A stretch of DNA of 64,000 nt, taken from contig JAEURR010000007.1 of NCBI GenBank assembly GCA_016788115.1, forward strand, positions 62,001 through 126,000, given 5' to 3'. A model generated the notes under the pieces. It was not told the origin of the DNA. It searched no databases and worked only from the letters and a program-made list of their open reading frames with translations. The translations under genes were made by a program, and so were the position numbers. Within the stretch, counting starts at the first letter, position 1. Every line of letters begins with the position of its first letter. This document shows, piece after piece, positions 17,333-26,419 of the stretch. The stretch is from Chthonomonas sp. (lineage in GTDB: Bacteria; Armatimonadota; Fimbriimonadia; Fimbriimonadales; Fimbriimonadaceae).

Positions 17333-18099
17333 ACACTCCGATTTTGGAGCTCGACAAAGCAACGATTCAGTTCGGCGGGCTGATCGCCGTCAACCAAGTT
17401 TCGTTCACGGTGAACAAGGGCGACCTGTTCGGCCTCATCGGCCCGAACGGCGCGGGAAAGACCACTTGCTTTAATCTGGTGACCGGGGTCTACCGTCCGA
17501 CTTCCGGAGTCATCCGGTTTCAGGGGCGAGAGATCGCCGGCGACAGCCCCGACAAGATCTGCTCCAAGGGGATCGCACGCACATTCCAGAACATCCGCCT
17601 CTTCAGCACGTTGTCGGTCCTGGAGAACGTCGTCGTAGGGAGTTTCCTGCGCCACAAGTCGTCCTTGGCGAGCGCGTTTCTCCACATGCCAAGTGCGATC
17701 CACGAAACCAAGGAGCTTCGCGCCGAAGCGATGCGGCTCTTGGAGATCGTCGAACTCGCAGACGATGCGAACAAGCGGGGAGTGGATCTACCGTATGGCA
17801 AGCAACGGCGACTGGAAATCGCGCGAGCCATGGCGACACAGCCTTCGCTGCTGCTGCTGGACGAACCCGCGGCAGGGATGAATCCGCAGGAATCCGAGGA
17901 TCTCATGCGCACCGTCCGCCGAATCCGCGACGAGTTTGACAAGACGGTGCTACTCATCGAGCACGACATGAAGTTTGTGATGAACTTGTGCGAACGGATT
18001 GTAGTGCTTGATCACGGCGAGGAGATCGCGCAGGGTCCACCCGACTTGGTTCGAAGCAACCCGAAAGTCGTCGAAGCCTACTTGGGCGAACCCGTCTAG
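17329..18099 (+). CDS. LivG-type ABC transporter ATPase
   Basis: Cytoplasmic ATPase of 256 residues that energises the LivH/LivM permease. Walker A is G-P-N-G-A-G-K-T-T near residue 39, the signature region is degenerate (Y-G-K-Q-R-R-L-E-I-A-R-A, as usual for LivG), Walker B is L-L-L-L-D-E-P-A-A-G-M, and the switch His is in I-E-H-D-M-K. The GTG start overlaps the livM stop (GTGA) and has GGAGGCGAGG upstream. The operon ends here: a livF-like second ATPase is not present and the next gene is convergent with a 4-bp overlap. Confidence 0.92.
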   Translation: MNTPILELDKATIQFGGLIAVNQVSFTVNKGDLFGLIGPNGAGKTTCFNLVTGVYRPTSGVIRFQGREIAGDSPDKICSKGIARTFQNIRLFSTLSVLENVVVGSFLRHKSSLASAFLHMPSAIHETKELRAEAMRLLEIVELADDANKRGVDLPYGKQRRLEIARAMATQPSLLLLDEPAAGMNPQESEDLMRTVRRIRDEFDKTVLLIEHDMKFVMNLCERIVVLDHGEEIAQGPPDLVRSNPKVVEAYLGEPV

Positions 18100-19862
18100 G
18101 GCAAGCTCGCCTTGACCTCGTCTGGGAACTCGTCAGGCTCAAGCCACTCTCGCCCCATCGGGTCTAGGAGCGTCGCAACCGCCCTCAAGGCGTACCGCTC
18201 GGTGAGCGGCATGGTCAAGGTTATCCGCTGTGCGGGCTGGATGCGGTAGCGTCCCGTCGCTTCGCGTTTGGCGATGATCTCCCACGGTACCGCGCCTTGC
18301 ACATTGCCTTCAGGCAGGAACCGCCAGGTCCTCTCGATCTCAAGACGCAGGGCTGCGCCCGAAGGGATCGATTCGGGGACGAGGAACGTTGGTTCCCCAC
18401 CCACCTCGGCGAAGGGTGCCTCTCGCCCACGAATCCAGCCTGGGACTCCGTAAACGAGCGTGTTCAGGGTGCGCCAAGCCTCGGGACCCAGCATGCGCGC
18501 TGGGAGCGGCGCGCCGGCGATCAATTGGTTACGCTGGCTAGCTGTGAGCGCACCGAGGGTCGCCAACACACCACGCTCCAGTGCCAGCGCGGGCAAGCCT
18601 TGCCAGCCCGGGTGGGCCAGGCTAAGCTCAACCGTCAGCATCTCTTCGCTCTCGCCTCGTTCCAAGCGGTAAAGGGCGCTGGCCCAGTCGTTCAGATCGC
18701 TCTTCCCCGCAGCAATCCCGGTCTTCAACCTTTGCATCAGCGAGCGGTCGAAGTTGGCACTACGCCCCAGCACGTGACCGTACTGGCCGACGTCACGCGA
18801 GGCGAACGCGTTCGTCGGACGCGTGAGGAGCAGCACACTCGTTGCGAAGTCGTCCCCAAGGGCGAACACGCCGGTGTCGATCACATTGTCGCGGACTTGA
18901 TCAAACAGTGGACCCAAGCGCTGCGTTACGGGGTCGCCTTCTAGCGGTGCGCTGGGTTCGACGATTGCGAAGGGTTGGGTGAGCGACCTCTGCGCCCGTT
19001 CTGCGAACGCGACCATAACCGGGGACACCTCCTCGCGCACGAGAAAGGTCGTGCTAAGAAACTCCTCGGACGTTTCGGACCAGATCTCTTTCGAATCAGG
19101 AACCGAGGCGCGCGCGCGCTGCTCAAAGCTCGGGATGGAGAGTGTGAATTTCGGTTCAGAACCCAACTCGCGGGTCAGAATTACGATTGGGTCGGGGATC
19201 ACATCTTCCAGGATCGGGTCCAGGAGGGGCGGTGCGCCCAAGTCGGCGAGTGCCTTTGCCACCGAGTCGTTGAAAGCCATGGACTCCGAGTTGTACTTGT
19301 CCAACGCCTCCTGGAATCCGGCCGGAAAAAGCCGTTGCGCTTTGTTTGGCAGGGCCGCGAAGACTGCTCGCTCGCCCGGCAACATAGGCGCGGCTTCCTT
19401 CGGATCGATGAGCTTCGCCAGCCTTTCGCGAAGCCGGACCAGCGGATCGAAGGCCGCGATCTTCTCGGCGTTGCGAGCAGTGAGCCGATCGAGGCTAGTG
19501 ACCTGAGCTTGGGCAAGCATCTGGCGAACTCGCTCAGCGAGCGCGTCGCGAGTGCCCATCGGCGGTAGCTCTTCCTCTGCTGCGTCCGGAAGTCTCTTGG
19601 GGTTCGGCACCAGTTTGCGTGCACCCCCTGTGCCAGGCGCCCACCGGGCATCGAATGCAAGCGCGATGCTCTCAAGAAACTTGTCTTGATCCGCATCACG
19701 CGCAACGAGGTATCCGAGCCGACTCCCAAGCGACGCATCGAGGGTGAGCCGCAACCCAGTCGCCTGCGCCAACCTCGGCATCGTCATCGAGAGCGTCTCG
19801 ACTCGACCGTCAAGCTGAAGACCTTCAGCGCGCATCAGCAGCGCAAGGAGCAGCGCCGTCAT
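18096..19862 (-). CDS. Hypothetical protein with an STN-like N-terminus
   Basis: A 588-residue protein I do not recognise as a known family. The first 15 residues are hydrophobic and could be a short signal peptide. Residues about 16-75 (L-x-x-L-A-Q-A-T-G-L-R-L-T-L-D-A-S-L-G...D-Q-D-K-F-L-E-S-I-A-L-A-F-D-A-R-W) resemble a secretin/TonB short N-terminal (STN) domain. The rest is rich in Leu, Arg, Pro and Glu with no repeat or catalytic motif that I can see. Its start overlaps the stop of the upstream glycosyltransferase (ATGA), so the two are translationally coupled and may act together at the cell surface. Confidence 0.65.
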   Translation of the reverse strand: MTALLLALLMRAEGLQLDGRVETLSMTMPRLAQATGLRLTLDASLGSRLGYLVARDADQDKFLESIALAFDARWAPGTGGARKLVPNPKRLPDAAEEELPPMGTRDALAERVRQMLAQAQVTSLDRLTARNAEKIAAFDPLVRLRERLAKLIDPKEAAPMLPGERAVFAALPNKAQRLFPAGFQEALDKYNSESMAFNDSVAKALADLGAPPLLDPILEDVIPDPIVILTRELGSEPKFTLSIPSFEQRARASVPDSKEIWSETSEEFLSTTFLVREEVSPVMVAFAERAQRSLTQPFAIVEPSAPLEGDPVTQRLGPLFDQVRDNVIDTGVFALGDDFATSVLLLTRPTNAFASRDVGQYGHVLGRSANFDRSLMQRLKTGIAAGKSDLNDWASALYRLERGESEEMLTVELSLAHPGWQGLPALALERGVLATLGALTASQRNQLIAGAPLPARMLGPEAWRTLNTLVYGVPGWIRGREAPFAEVGGEPTFLVPESIPSGAALRLEIERTWRFLPEGNVQGAVPWEIIAKREATGRYRIQPAQRITLTMPLTERYALRAVATLLDPMGREWLEPDEFPDEVKASLP

Positions 19863-21217
19863 CGCTCTCCTCCCACCGACCGCAGTTGAAGCTCATGTGC
19901 GGCGTAGTCGGTTGCCAACCAGGTCGCCGTCCCCATGAGGAGCACCAACGCAAGAGGAGTCCAAACCCGCATCGACCGCGGAATCCAGCGGAGCAGTCCA
20001 ACCGACAAGCCGATCGCGATGGCCGCAATGGCGGGATAGAGGTACCGCCCTTGCGCCTGGAAGTAGGTCAAGTTGAACTGGAGGAAGAGGAGGCACACGA
20101 GCCCCACGAGCGTGGCGGCGAGGATGTGGAACTTGCGCTCGGTAGGTTCAAACTCTTCCTTGGCGCGACGGATCGTGAGAAGCCATCCCAAGGCGCAAAG
20201 GCCCAACAGTCCAAGCGCGACACGATAAACGGTCGCAGAAAAGAAGACGTCCATTTGACCAAAGGCTCCGACAAAACTGCGCCCCGTCCACCACCCAAAC
20301 CAGTTCACCCAGTAGTCCGCCGCGGCACCGCTCGGAGCCAAGCCGTTCGCCTCGCGCATCATCGCCACCATCTGCATCATGTCCTTGCGCTGAGCGGTCC
20401 CTACGAACGCCTCTTTGAAGGCCCGCATGGCGAGCGGGTCCGAGTACAGCGTCATATTGCGCATCCAGACCGGTGACGCAATGAGGAGCGGCAAGCCCAA
20501 AACGAGTGCCGTAACCCATCTCGGCTGCAAGCTCTCTCGGGTCTGCCAGCATAAAATGAGCGCGACCGGCAGAAGCACCAGCGCGGTGGTTTTCGTGATG
20601 AGGCTCAGTCCCATCACCAATCCCAATGCGAGCGCAAGCTTCACGGTCCAACCCTCCCTCAAGACTCGCGCCATGAGCGCAAGCGACCACGTACAGCCCA
20701 GGATTAGAAGTGGATCGTTGCTGACTGCCGAGTGCAGAGCCACAAACATAGGCATAAGGCCCGCCAGGGCGGCGGCCGTCAGCGCCGAGGTCTCGCTCCC
20801 GGTTCCCCACCGGGCCGCTGAGTAGATGCCCACCAAGGTCAGGAGTCCCAACAGCGTATTGAAGAGGCGCAGGCGAAAGCCGTCAGCTTGGGTCTGAGGG
20901 TCCAAGCCAAGCGCTTGGCTCCACCCCGCAGCGAGGATGTAGTACAGCGGTGGCTGGTGCGACTGGTAGGTCTCGTACAGATCGGACGATCCCGGACGAA
21001 AGACGGGCAGCGAGCGCTCCTTTAGCACCGTCGCAACGTAGTTTGCATGCTGACGTTCGTCAGGCGCACCGACATCTTGGGTCGTCGCCCGGCTCCCGTC
21101 CGCCTGCCGCTGAAGATGCAGCTCACCGGCCGTGCGGTACGGTGTGGCCGCGTTCATTCGAACGGCCGAGATCGCAAAAACGACCAGGATCAGTGCGAGG
21201 ATCCAACGTCCGGGCAT
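19859..21217 (-). CDS. Family 39-like membrane glycosyltransferase
   Basis: Polytopic membrane protein of about 452 residues. The first periplasmic loop has the D-E-R-Q-H-A-N-Y-V motif and a later Y-E-T-Y-Q-S-H-Q-P-P-L-Y-Y segment, both typical of GT39/ArnT-like transferases that use polyprenyl-phosphate sugars outside the cytoplasmic membrane. About ten further hydrophobic segments follow. The start is uncertain: ATG at 21217, 21241 and a frame open to 21286 are possible; I took 21217 because the hydrophobic N-terminus follows at once. It is coupled to the downstream hypothetical gene. The acceptor is unknown. Confidence 0.78.
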   Translation of the reverse strand: MPGRWILALILVVFAISAVRMNAATPYRTAGELHLQRQADGSRATTQDVGAPDERQHANYVATVLKERSLPVFRPGSSDLYETYQSHQPPLYYILAAGWSQALGLDPQTQADGFRLRLFNTLLGLLTLVGIYSAARWGTGSETSALTAAALAGLMPMFVALHSAVSNDPLLILGCTWSLALMARVLREGWTVKLALALGLVMGLSLITKTTALVLLPVALILCWQTRESLQPRWVTALVLGLPLLIASPVWMRNMTLYSDPLAMRAFKEAFVGTAQRKDMMQMVAMMREANGLAPSGAAADYWVNWFGWWTGRSFVGAFGQMDVFFSATVYRVALGLLGLCALGWLLTIRRAKEEFEPTERKFHILAATLVGLVCLLFLQFNLTYFQAQGRYLYPAIAAIAIGLSVGLLRWIPRSMRVWTPLALVLLMGTATWLATDYAAHELQLRSVGGER

Positions 21218-21271
21218 AACGCGATTATGAGCGAGCGGCATAGATTGTTGAAGACAAGTGGCTCGGTACGC

Positions 21272-21277
21272 GTACAA
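21272..21277 (+). promoter_or_regulatory. Candidate -10 element of the thioredoxin-fusion gene
   Basis: TACAAT lies 37 nt before the ATG of the thioredoxin-fusion gene. A weak TTGAAG (19-bp spacing) or GAAGAC (17-bp spacing) could serve as the -35. The divergent glycosyltransferase starts nearby on the other strand. Confidence 0.4.
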
Positions 21278-21314
21278 TAGAGTCAACGACTCCTATTTAC
21301 AACAGGGTGAACTT

Positions 21315-22286
21315 ATGAAGAAGCTATTGTCTCTAGCCGTGTTTGTGGGTGTGAGCGCCTTCGCGCTCGCCCAAACGAACCCGCTCACTACTTTCATGAA
21401 GAAGATGAGCTCAGCAGAAGGTCTGAAGACCAGTTACACGGTAACGGGTCTTGATGGCGTGGCCGCGAACTACACGATCACGCTTGGCCGACCGGGCAGC
21501 GCTCGGATCGACGGACCGCAGAAGTTGATCGTGGCCGACGGCACCAACATCACTGTCCTCGTCAAGAGCCTGAAGAAGTACTACACCAAGCCGCAGACCA
21601 AGGCCGAACTCGCGAAGCAGTTTGCGGATCCGGCGGTGATGCTGTGGTCAGGCTTCTTTGACGCAGGCATGGCGAGCAAGTTGACGACTAGTCGACTGCC
21701 CGACGCCAACCGAAACGGAGTCAAGCTCCAGGCGGTCAAGGTCGTCGTTGACTCAAGCAAGGGTTCGACCATCACCGCCTTCTTCGATCCGAAGAGTGGC
21801 GATCTGAAACAAGCGGTTCTGGAAAAGGGCGCTGGCAAGAGCGCACAAGTGCTCGACATCACCACGTTGGCTTTGGGCCCGTCTGATCCTGCCACCTTTG
21901 CATTCAAGGCCCCCGTCGGGACCGAAGAAGTGAAGGAAGCCGACTTGATCACGCAGAAGTGGATCGAGAGTCTGGACGAAGCGCTCGCCCTGGCAAGCCA
22001 GACCAATCGTCCGATCCTCGTGGACTTCTATGCCACCTGGTGTGGCCCCTGCAAGATGCTTGAGGCGAACGTGTTCACGACTGAGAAGTTCAAGAACTTC
22101 TCAGCCAACATGGTCCTGTGCCGAATCGACGTTGATCTTCAGCCGCAAATCGCGCAAAAGTTCATGATCGAAGCGATGCCAACTACGATTCTGCTCAGCA
22201 GCTCGGGCGCAGAGCTGGGACGATTCGTTGGATACGTCGAGGTTGACGAGTATCTCTCGAACCTCAAGGGCTTCATCGGAAACTAA
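21315..22286 (+). CDS. Exported LolA-like domain fused to a thioredoxin domain
   Basis: A 323-residue protein with a cleavable signal peptide (M-K-K-L-L-S..., cleavage after A-L-A near residue 19). Residues about 22-200 look like a lipoprotein-carrier (LolA) or DUF2092-type beta domain: T-F-M-K-K-M-S-S-A-E-G-L-K-T-S-Y-T-V, then Y-T-I-T-L-G-R-P-G-S-A-R-I, then a K-K-Y-Y-T-K-P segment. Residues about 212-320 are a thioredoxin fold with the active site W-C243-G-P-C246-K and a cis-Pro in M-P-T-T-I. It probably acts in the periplasm as a thiol-disulfide protein, perhaps delivering a hydrophobic ligand or reducing a surface protein. The ATG at 21315 follows an ACAGGGTGA ribosome site. A strong terminator follows. 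Confidence 0.82.
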   Translation: MKKLLSLAVFVGVSAFALAQTNPLTTFMKKMSSAEGLKTSYTVTGLDGVAANYTITLGRPGSARIDGPQKLIVADGTNITVLVKSLKKYYTKPQTKAELAKQFADPAVMLWSGFFDAGMASKLTTSRLPDANRNGVKLQAVKVVVDSSKGSTITAFFDPKSGDLKQAVLEKGAGKSAQVLDITTLALGPSDPATFAFKAPVGTEEVKEADLITQKWIESLDEALALASQTNRPILVDFYATWCGPCKMLEANVFTTEKFKNFSANMVLCRIDVDLQPQIAQKFMIEAMPTTILLSSSGAELGRFVGYVEVDEYLSNLKGFIGN

Positions 22287-22299
22287 TCCTCGCCGACGC

Positions 22300-22338
22300 A
22301 CGCCCCCTGGACCCATCTCGGTCCCGGGGGCGTTTTTT
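22300..22338 (+). terminator. Rho-independent terminator after the thioredoxin fusion
   Basis: A long GC-rich stem (about 14 bp, ACGCCCCC...GGGACC side matched by GGTCCC...GGGGGCGT) with a 5-nt loop is followed by six T. It starts 14 nt after the stop codon. Confidence 0.92.
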
Positions 22339-22446
22339 GTCACGATCTTCTGGCGATTGAGCCTGGAGTTATCCACATTTGATGCCAATGCGAAGGTAAG
22401 ATGAACGACCGACCTTCGTCCGACCCACGGACTTGGAGAACCAGTT

Positions 22447-23574
22447 TTGGGAAGTTCTGCCACGACGCCAAAAAGCACTAAGAAGTCCTTCAAACCATCC
22501 ACGGCCGCTCAGCGGCCGCGAGACCTTTTGACCCGCGAGGAGCAGCTTGAGATCCTCGACCAGTTGTTCTTGGCGCGTTACTTCGACGTCCGACTGGTCA
22601 AAGAGAAGCGACGCGGGCGTCTCACCGGCACCCTGTATAGCTCTCACAACCAAGAGGCGATCCTCGTCGGTTCCCTCTTCGGCTTGCGTCCAGACGACTG
22701 GATCAGCCCGATCCACCGCGACATGCCAGCCTTCTTCATGAAGGACCTCCGCGCCGGTTGGGACAACGACGACCGCATGGGTCTGACGATCGAGCAGCTC
22801 TGCTCCCAGGTCTGGTGCAAGGCAGACTCGCCGGGTCGCGCACGGGACAACTGGAGCCACATCGGCAGTAAGGCCAAGCGCATTATTCACTCGACATCGA
22901 TGCTTGCTGGGACCATCCCTGCCGCCGCGGGAGTCGCCTATGCCGACAAGCTGAACGGGGGAGACTCCGTCGTCCTGACTTACAATGGCGAAGGCTCAAC
23001 GGCTCAGGGCGTCTTCCATGAGGCGATCAACTTCGCCGCGGTACACCGCCTGCCCGTCATCACGATCATCGAGAACAATCAGTGGGCTTATGGCACACCG
23101 ACCCACTTGGAGTACTCGCTTGAAGACTTTGCTCGCCGCGCGGACGGTTACGGAATCCCGGGCCTGATCGCTGACGGGCAGGACGTCTTTGACGTCTACG
23201 ACAAGGTGATGCAGGCGGTTGAATGGGCTCGCGCAGGCAACGGTCCCAGCATCATCGAATGCAAGACGTTCCGCAGCTACGGGCACGGAGACCATGACGA
23301 CGACCGCGCCGCACGGTATCGACCGACTGCAGAAGTCGAGCGTGGACGTAGCCGAGATCCCATCGCCTTGTGCAAGCAGGCGCTCCTCGAGCGCGGATAC
23401 CTCAGTCCCGACCAGGCCAACCAGTACAAGGCCGAGGGCAAGGGTGCGGCCGAAGCCTCTGACGAGGACTTCCCTCCGCGCGTCGTCGAATATCTGAAGC
23501 GAGGCGTCCAGTTCGCCATCAACTCGCCACTACCCCCCGCCGAAGAAGGCGCGATGTGGGTGTTCCGGGAGTAG
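22447..23574 (+). CDS. 2-oxoacid dehydrogenase E1 alpha subunit
   Basis: Thiamine diphosphate-dependent E1 alpha of a pyruvate, branched-chain or acetoin dehydrogenase complex, 375 residues. The ThDP/Mg motif is present as N-G-E-G-S (about residue 181) followed about 27 residues later by E-N-N-Q-W-A-Y; G-E-G replaces the usual G-D-G, a known variant. S-H-I-G-S-K and the phosphorylation-loop-like Y-G-H-G-D-H-D-D-D motif follow. The start is TTG with GGAG upstream. It is 10 bp from the E1 beta gene. The substrate cannot be fixed from sequence alone; the HRDMPAF and SHNQEA segments fit the branched-chain/acetoin-like branch. Confidence 0.88.
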   Translation: MGSSATTPKSTKKSFKPSTAAQRPRDLLTREEQLEILDQLFLARYFDVRLVKEKRRGRLTGTLYSSHNQEAILVGSLFGLRPDDWISPIHRDMPAFFMKDLRAGWDNDDRMGLTIEQLCSQVWCKADSPGRARDNWSHIGSKAKRIIHSTSMLAGTIPAAAGVAYADKLNGGDSVVLTYNGEGSTAQGVFHEAINFAAVHRLPVITIIENNQWAYGTPTHLEYSLEDFARRADGYGIPGLIADGQDVFDVYDKVMQAVEWARAGNGPSIIECKTFRSYGHGDHDDDRAARYRPTAEVERGRSRDPIALCKQALLERGYLSPDQANQYKAEGKGAAEASDEDFPPRVVEYLKRGVQFAINSPLPPAEEGAMWVFRE

Positions 23575-23584
23575 TCCAATTTTC

Positions 23585-24586
23585 ATGAGTACCGTCGCCT
23601 CAACCAAGAAGAACTATTTGACTGCCATCAAGGAAGCCATTGCCGAAGAGATGGCTCAGAACCCGGACATGGTTTGTCTGGGTGAAGATATCGGCATCCT
23701 CGGGGGCGCATTTGGCGTGACCGATGGCCTGTCCGAAAAGTTTGGCCCCCAGCGGGTCATCGACATGCCTATCAGCGAAGCGTGTATCGTCGGCGCGAGT
23801 GTCGGCATGGCGCTGAACGACAAGACCGTCATGGCCGAGATGCAGTTCATCGACTTCATCTCTTGCGGATTTGACCAAATCGTCAACATGATGGCGACGT
23901 ACCACTACCGGACCGCTGGCGAAGTAGCCCTGAATGTCACCCTCCGCGGGCCTGCTGGCGGGTACGGAGGCGGAGCGCTGTACCACAGCCAGATGAACGA
24001 GTCGTGGTTCTGCCACTCGCCTGGGCTCAAGGTCGTCTGCCCGTGCACTCCGTACGACGCAAAGGGACTCATGAAGGCGGCCCTGCGCGACCCCAACCCC
24101 GTGTTGTTCTTCGAGATCAAGCAGCTCTATCGCTGGAAGGACATCGAAGAGGAATTGCCTGAAGAAGATTACATTGTGCCGATTGGCAAAGCACGCATCG
24201 CGCGACCTGGCAAGGATCTGACCATGATCACTTATGGCCAAAACGTCTACCACTGCCTCGAAGCGTGCGATCGACTCTTCGATATGGGATACGACGTCGA
24301 GATCATCGACCTGCGGTCGCTCGTACCGCTCGATGAAGAGGCGATCGTCGAATCGGTCCGCAAGACCAACCGCGTCATGGTGGTAAACGAAGCGCCTAAG
24401 ACCTGCGGTTACGCGGGCGAAGTCGTCGCACGGGTCAATGAGCTCGCGTTCGAGCATCTGGATGCTCCGGCGTTGCGCGTCACGCGCATGGACACTCCGG
24501 TTCCCTGGGCCAAGCCGTTGGAGTCGCACGTGCTCCCGTCGGTGGATGACATCACCCAGACGGCGCTTCGACTACTGACGTTCTAA
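23585..24586 (+). CDS. 2-oxoacid dehydrogenase E1 beta subunit
   Basis: Partner of the preceding E1 alpha, 333 residues. Conserved features: an N-terminal I-K-E-A-I-A-E-E-M-A-Q-N-P...G-E-D-I-G pattern, R-V-I-D-M-P-I-S-E-A at about residues 52-61, M-A-E-M-Q-F-I-D-F, R-G-P-A-G-G-Y-G-G-G and the C-terminal transketolase domain with D-L-R-S-L-V-P-L-D. No E2 or E3 gene follows: the next gene is the convergent flhB, overlapping by 4 bp. The E2/E3 parts must be elsewhere. Confidence 0.93.
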   Translation: MSTVASTKKNYLTAIKEAIAEEMAQNPDMVCLGEDIGILGGAFGVTDGLSEKFGPQRVIDMPISEACIVGASVGMALNDKTVMAEMQFIDFISCGFDQIVNMMATYHYRTAGEVALNVTLRGPAGGYGGGALYHSQMNESWFCHSPGLKVVCPCTPYDAKGLMKAALRDPNPVLFFEIKQLYRWKDIEEELPEEDYIVPIGKARIARPGKDLTMITYGQNVYHCLEACDRLFDMGYDVEIIDLRSLVPLDEEAIVESVRKTNRVMVVNEAPKTCGYAGEVVARVNELAFEHLDAPALRVTRMDTPVPWAKPLESHVLPSVDDITQTALRLLTF

Positions 24587-25656
24587 CTCGCTTTCTTCGT
24601 CGCCGAAAGCACCTGGTACACATACGCAAGAATTTCGGCGACGGCTGCGAATTGATCTCGCGGCACGAAGTCACCGACCTCGCATTGCTTGTAGAGGGCG
24701 CGTGCCAGAGGCGGGTTCGGAACGATCGGGATACGGTGTTCTTTCGCCATCTCTCGGATCCGCAGAGCGAGGTAGTCCTGTCCCTTGGCGACCACCATTG
24801 GCGCGTGCATCTCGCTCCGGTTGTACTTGATGGCAACGGAGAAGTGGGTCGGGTTGGTGACGATGACGTCCGCAGTCCTAATCTTGTCCGCCATACGACC
24901 TTTGGTGAGTTTACGAGCGCGGCGCATCCGCTCGCCTTTAAGTTCAGGCGAACCCTCCTGCTCTTTCATCTCACGTCGAAGTTCGTCTTTTGTCATCTTG
25001 AGTTGCTTCTCGATCTGCTTCCGCTGGAAGCCGTAGTCGATGAACCCAATAACAAGCCAGATCAGCGCAACCCGCATAAGAATCGTGTGCGCGATGTGCC
25101 CGACGATGGTTGCAGACTCCGCCGCGCTTAGATAGCCGAGCGACGCGACAAGATTCCAATTGGCGGCGATGACCGAGAATGCGACAAACCCGAACAACAA
25201 CCCCTTCGCGAGCGCCTTGATCCCTTCGAAAACGGACCGGAAGGAGAGCAGCCGTTTGAACCCTTCGAGCGGGTTGAGCTTGGCGAGCGACGGTTGGAGC
25301 GACTCTGCACTCAGCACAAAGCCAACTTGAGCAAAGCTCGCGCCGAGGCCAGCGACCATGGCCACTCCGACGATCATGAGGAAAGCGAGCATGCCGGGCC
25401 GGGCAATCGTCCAAACCGAGTCCATAAGGGAGGCGTTGCTGAACTCGGTGGGGACGATGGTCATGCCCCGTTGAAAGGCGAGCAAGAGTCCGCTTGAGAG
25501 CTGACCCGCGGCGCTCGGGATCGCGAGCCCGACCGCCAACAGGACAATCGCGCCCGTAAGGTCGGTGCTCTTGGCGACGGTTCCCTTCCGACGCGCGTCC
25601 ATGCGGCGCTTCGGTGTCGGGTCCTCAGTCTTTTCTCCGGAGTCACTTGACGCCAT
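24583..25656 (-). CDS. flhB: Flagellar export gate and switch protein FlhB
   Basis: Membrane component of the flagellar type III export gate that switches substrate class. It has the N-terminal signature E-K-T-E-D-P-T-P-K-R-R at residues 8-18, four membrane segments, and the self-cleavage motif N268-P-T-H271 in D-V-I-V-T-N-P-T-H-F-S-V, as in Salmonella FlhB. Length 357 is typical. The start overlaps the 3' end of fliR by 14 bp. It is the last gene of the flagellar operon here; flhA does not follow. Confidence 0.96.
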   Translation of the reverse strand: MASSDSGEKTEDPTPKRRMDARRKGTVAKSTDLTGAIVLLAVGLAIPSAAGQLSSGLLLAFQRGMTIVPTEFSNASLMDSVWTIARPGMLAFLMIVGVAMVAGLGASFAQVGFVLSAESLQPSLAKLNPLEGFKRLLSFRSVFEGIKALAKGLLFGFVAFSVIAANWNLVASLGYLSAAESATIVGHIAHTILMRVALIWLVIGFIDYGFQRKQIEKQLKMTKDELRREMKEQEGSPELKGERMRRARKLTKGRMADKIRTADVIVTNPTHFSVAIKYNRSEMHAPMVVAKGQDYLALRIREMAKEHRIPIVPNPPLARALYKQCEVGDFVPRDQFAAVAEILAYVYQVLSATKKAS

Positions 25657-26419
25657 GTGCAGGGCCTCCGGTTCTGGTCATGTTTGAAAGTGCGTCGAAG
25701 CTGTGCTCGAGCCCCGCAGTGACGCCCGAGACCAGGATCGGCAGCGAAATGGTCACGGCCATGACGCCCATGAGAATCTTGCCCGGCATGGCAACCATGT
25801 AGACCTGCATCTGAGGCACCGACTTGTTGACAATGCCCGCGGCAATATCGACAAGCAAGGCAACGGCTCCCGCAGGCGCAGCGATCTGGATCGCAAGAAG
25901 ACACATCTTTCCGAGCAGCTGCACCAAGCCAAACTCGGCCATCGACACCACCGGTGATGCGGTGAGCTGGTAGCTCTGCACGAACGCACCGAGCATCATG
26001 TGGTGCCCGTCGAGGAGAAGGATGAGGACCAGCGAGAGCCACATCTTGAGGCTTCCAAACAGCGTCGTGTGCGAGCCCGCGAGGGGGTTGAACAGCTGCA
26101 TCGAGGCCATGCCGATCTGGATATCAAGCAGCGATCCGGCCATCTGCGCGGCGTAAACAACCATTTGCAGGCACATCCCGATCAGGATGCCGATGGCTAC
26201 CTCATTGAGGATCAGTGGCAGAAAGTCACCCAGGTTTTTGATGTCGGCCTGGATGTACGGGCTCAGAACGGGGTTAAGTGCAAAGGCGATGGCGGCGCAA
26301 AGCAGAACGCGCACCTGCACGGGTGTTGTGTTGCCAAAGAGGGGCGACGCGAGCAAGCAAGCCGATATTCGGACGAAGATCAGAAAGAGGCTGACAAGGC
26401 TGGCGGCCCCAAGGGTCAA
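25643..26419 (-). CDS. fliR: Flagellar export protein FliR
   Basis: Export-gate membrane protein with six hydrophobic segments, about 258 residues. The N-terminal F-L-I-F-V-R-I-S-A-C-L-L-A-S-P-L-F-G pattern is characteristic. I placed the start at a TTG (26417-26419) that overlaps the fliQ stop as TTGA; the frame is open to 26485, but that extension overlaps fliQ by 70 bp and is unlike FliR. It follows fliQ and precedes flhB, the usual order. Confidence 0.93.
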   Translation of the reverse strand: MTLGAASLVSLFLIFVRISACLLASPLFGNTTPVQVRVLLCAAIAFALNPVLSPYIQADIKNLGDFLPLILNEVAIGILIGMCLQMVVYAAQMAGSLLDIQIGMASMQLFNPLAGSHTTLFGSLKMWLSLVLILLLDGHHMMLGAFVQSYQLTASPVVSMAEFGLVQLLGKMCLLAIQIAAPAGAVALLVDIAAGIVNKSVPQMQVYMVAMPGKILMGVMAVTISLPILVSGVTAGLEHSFDALSNMTRTGGPAHGVK

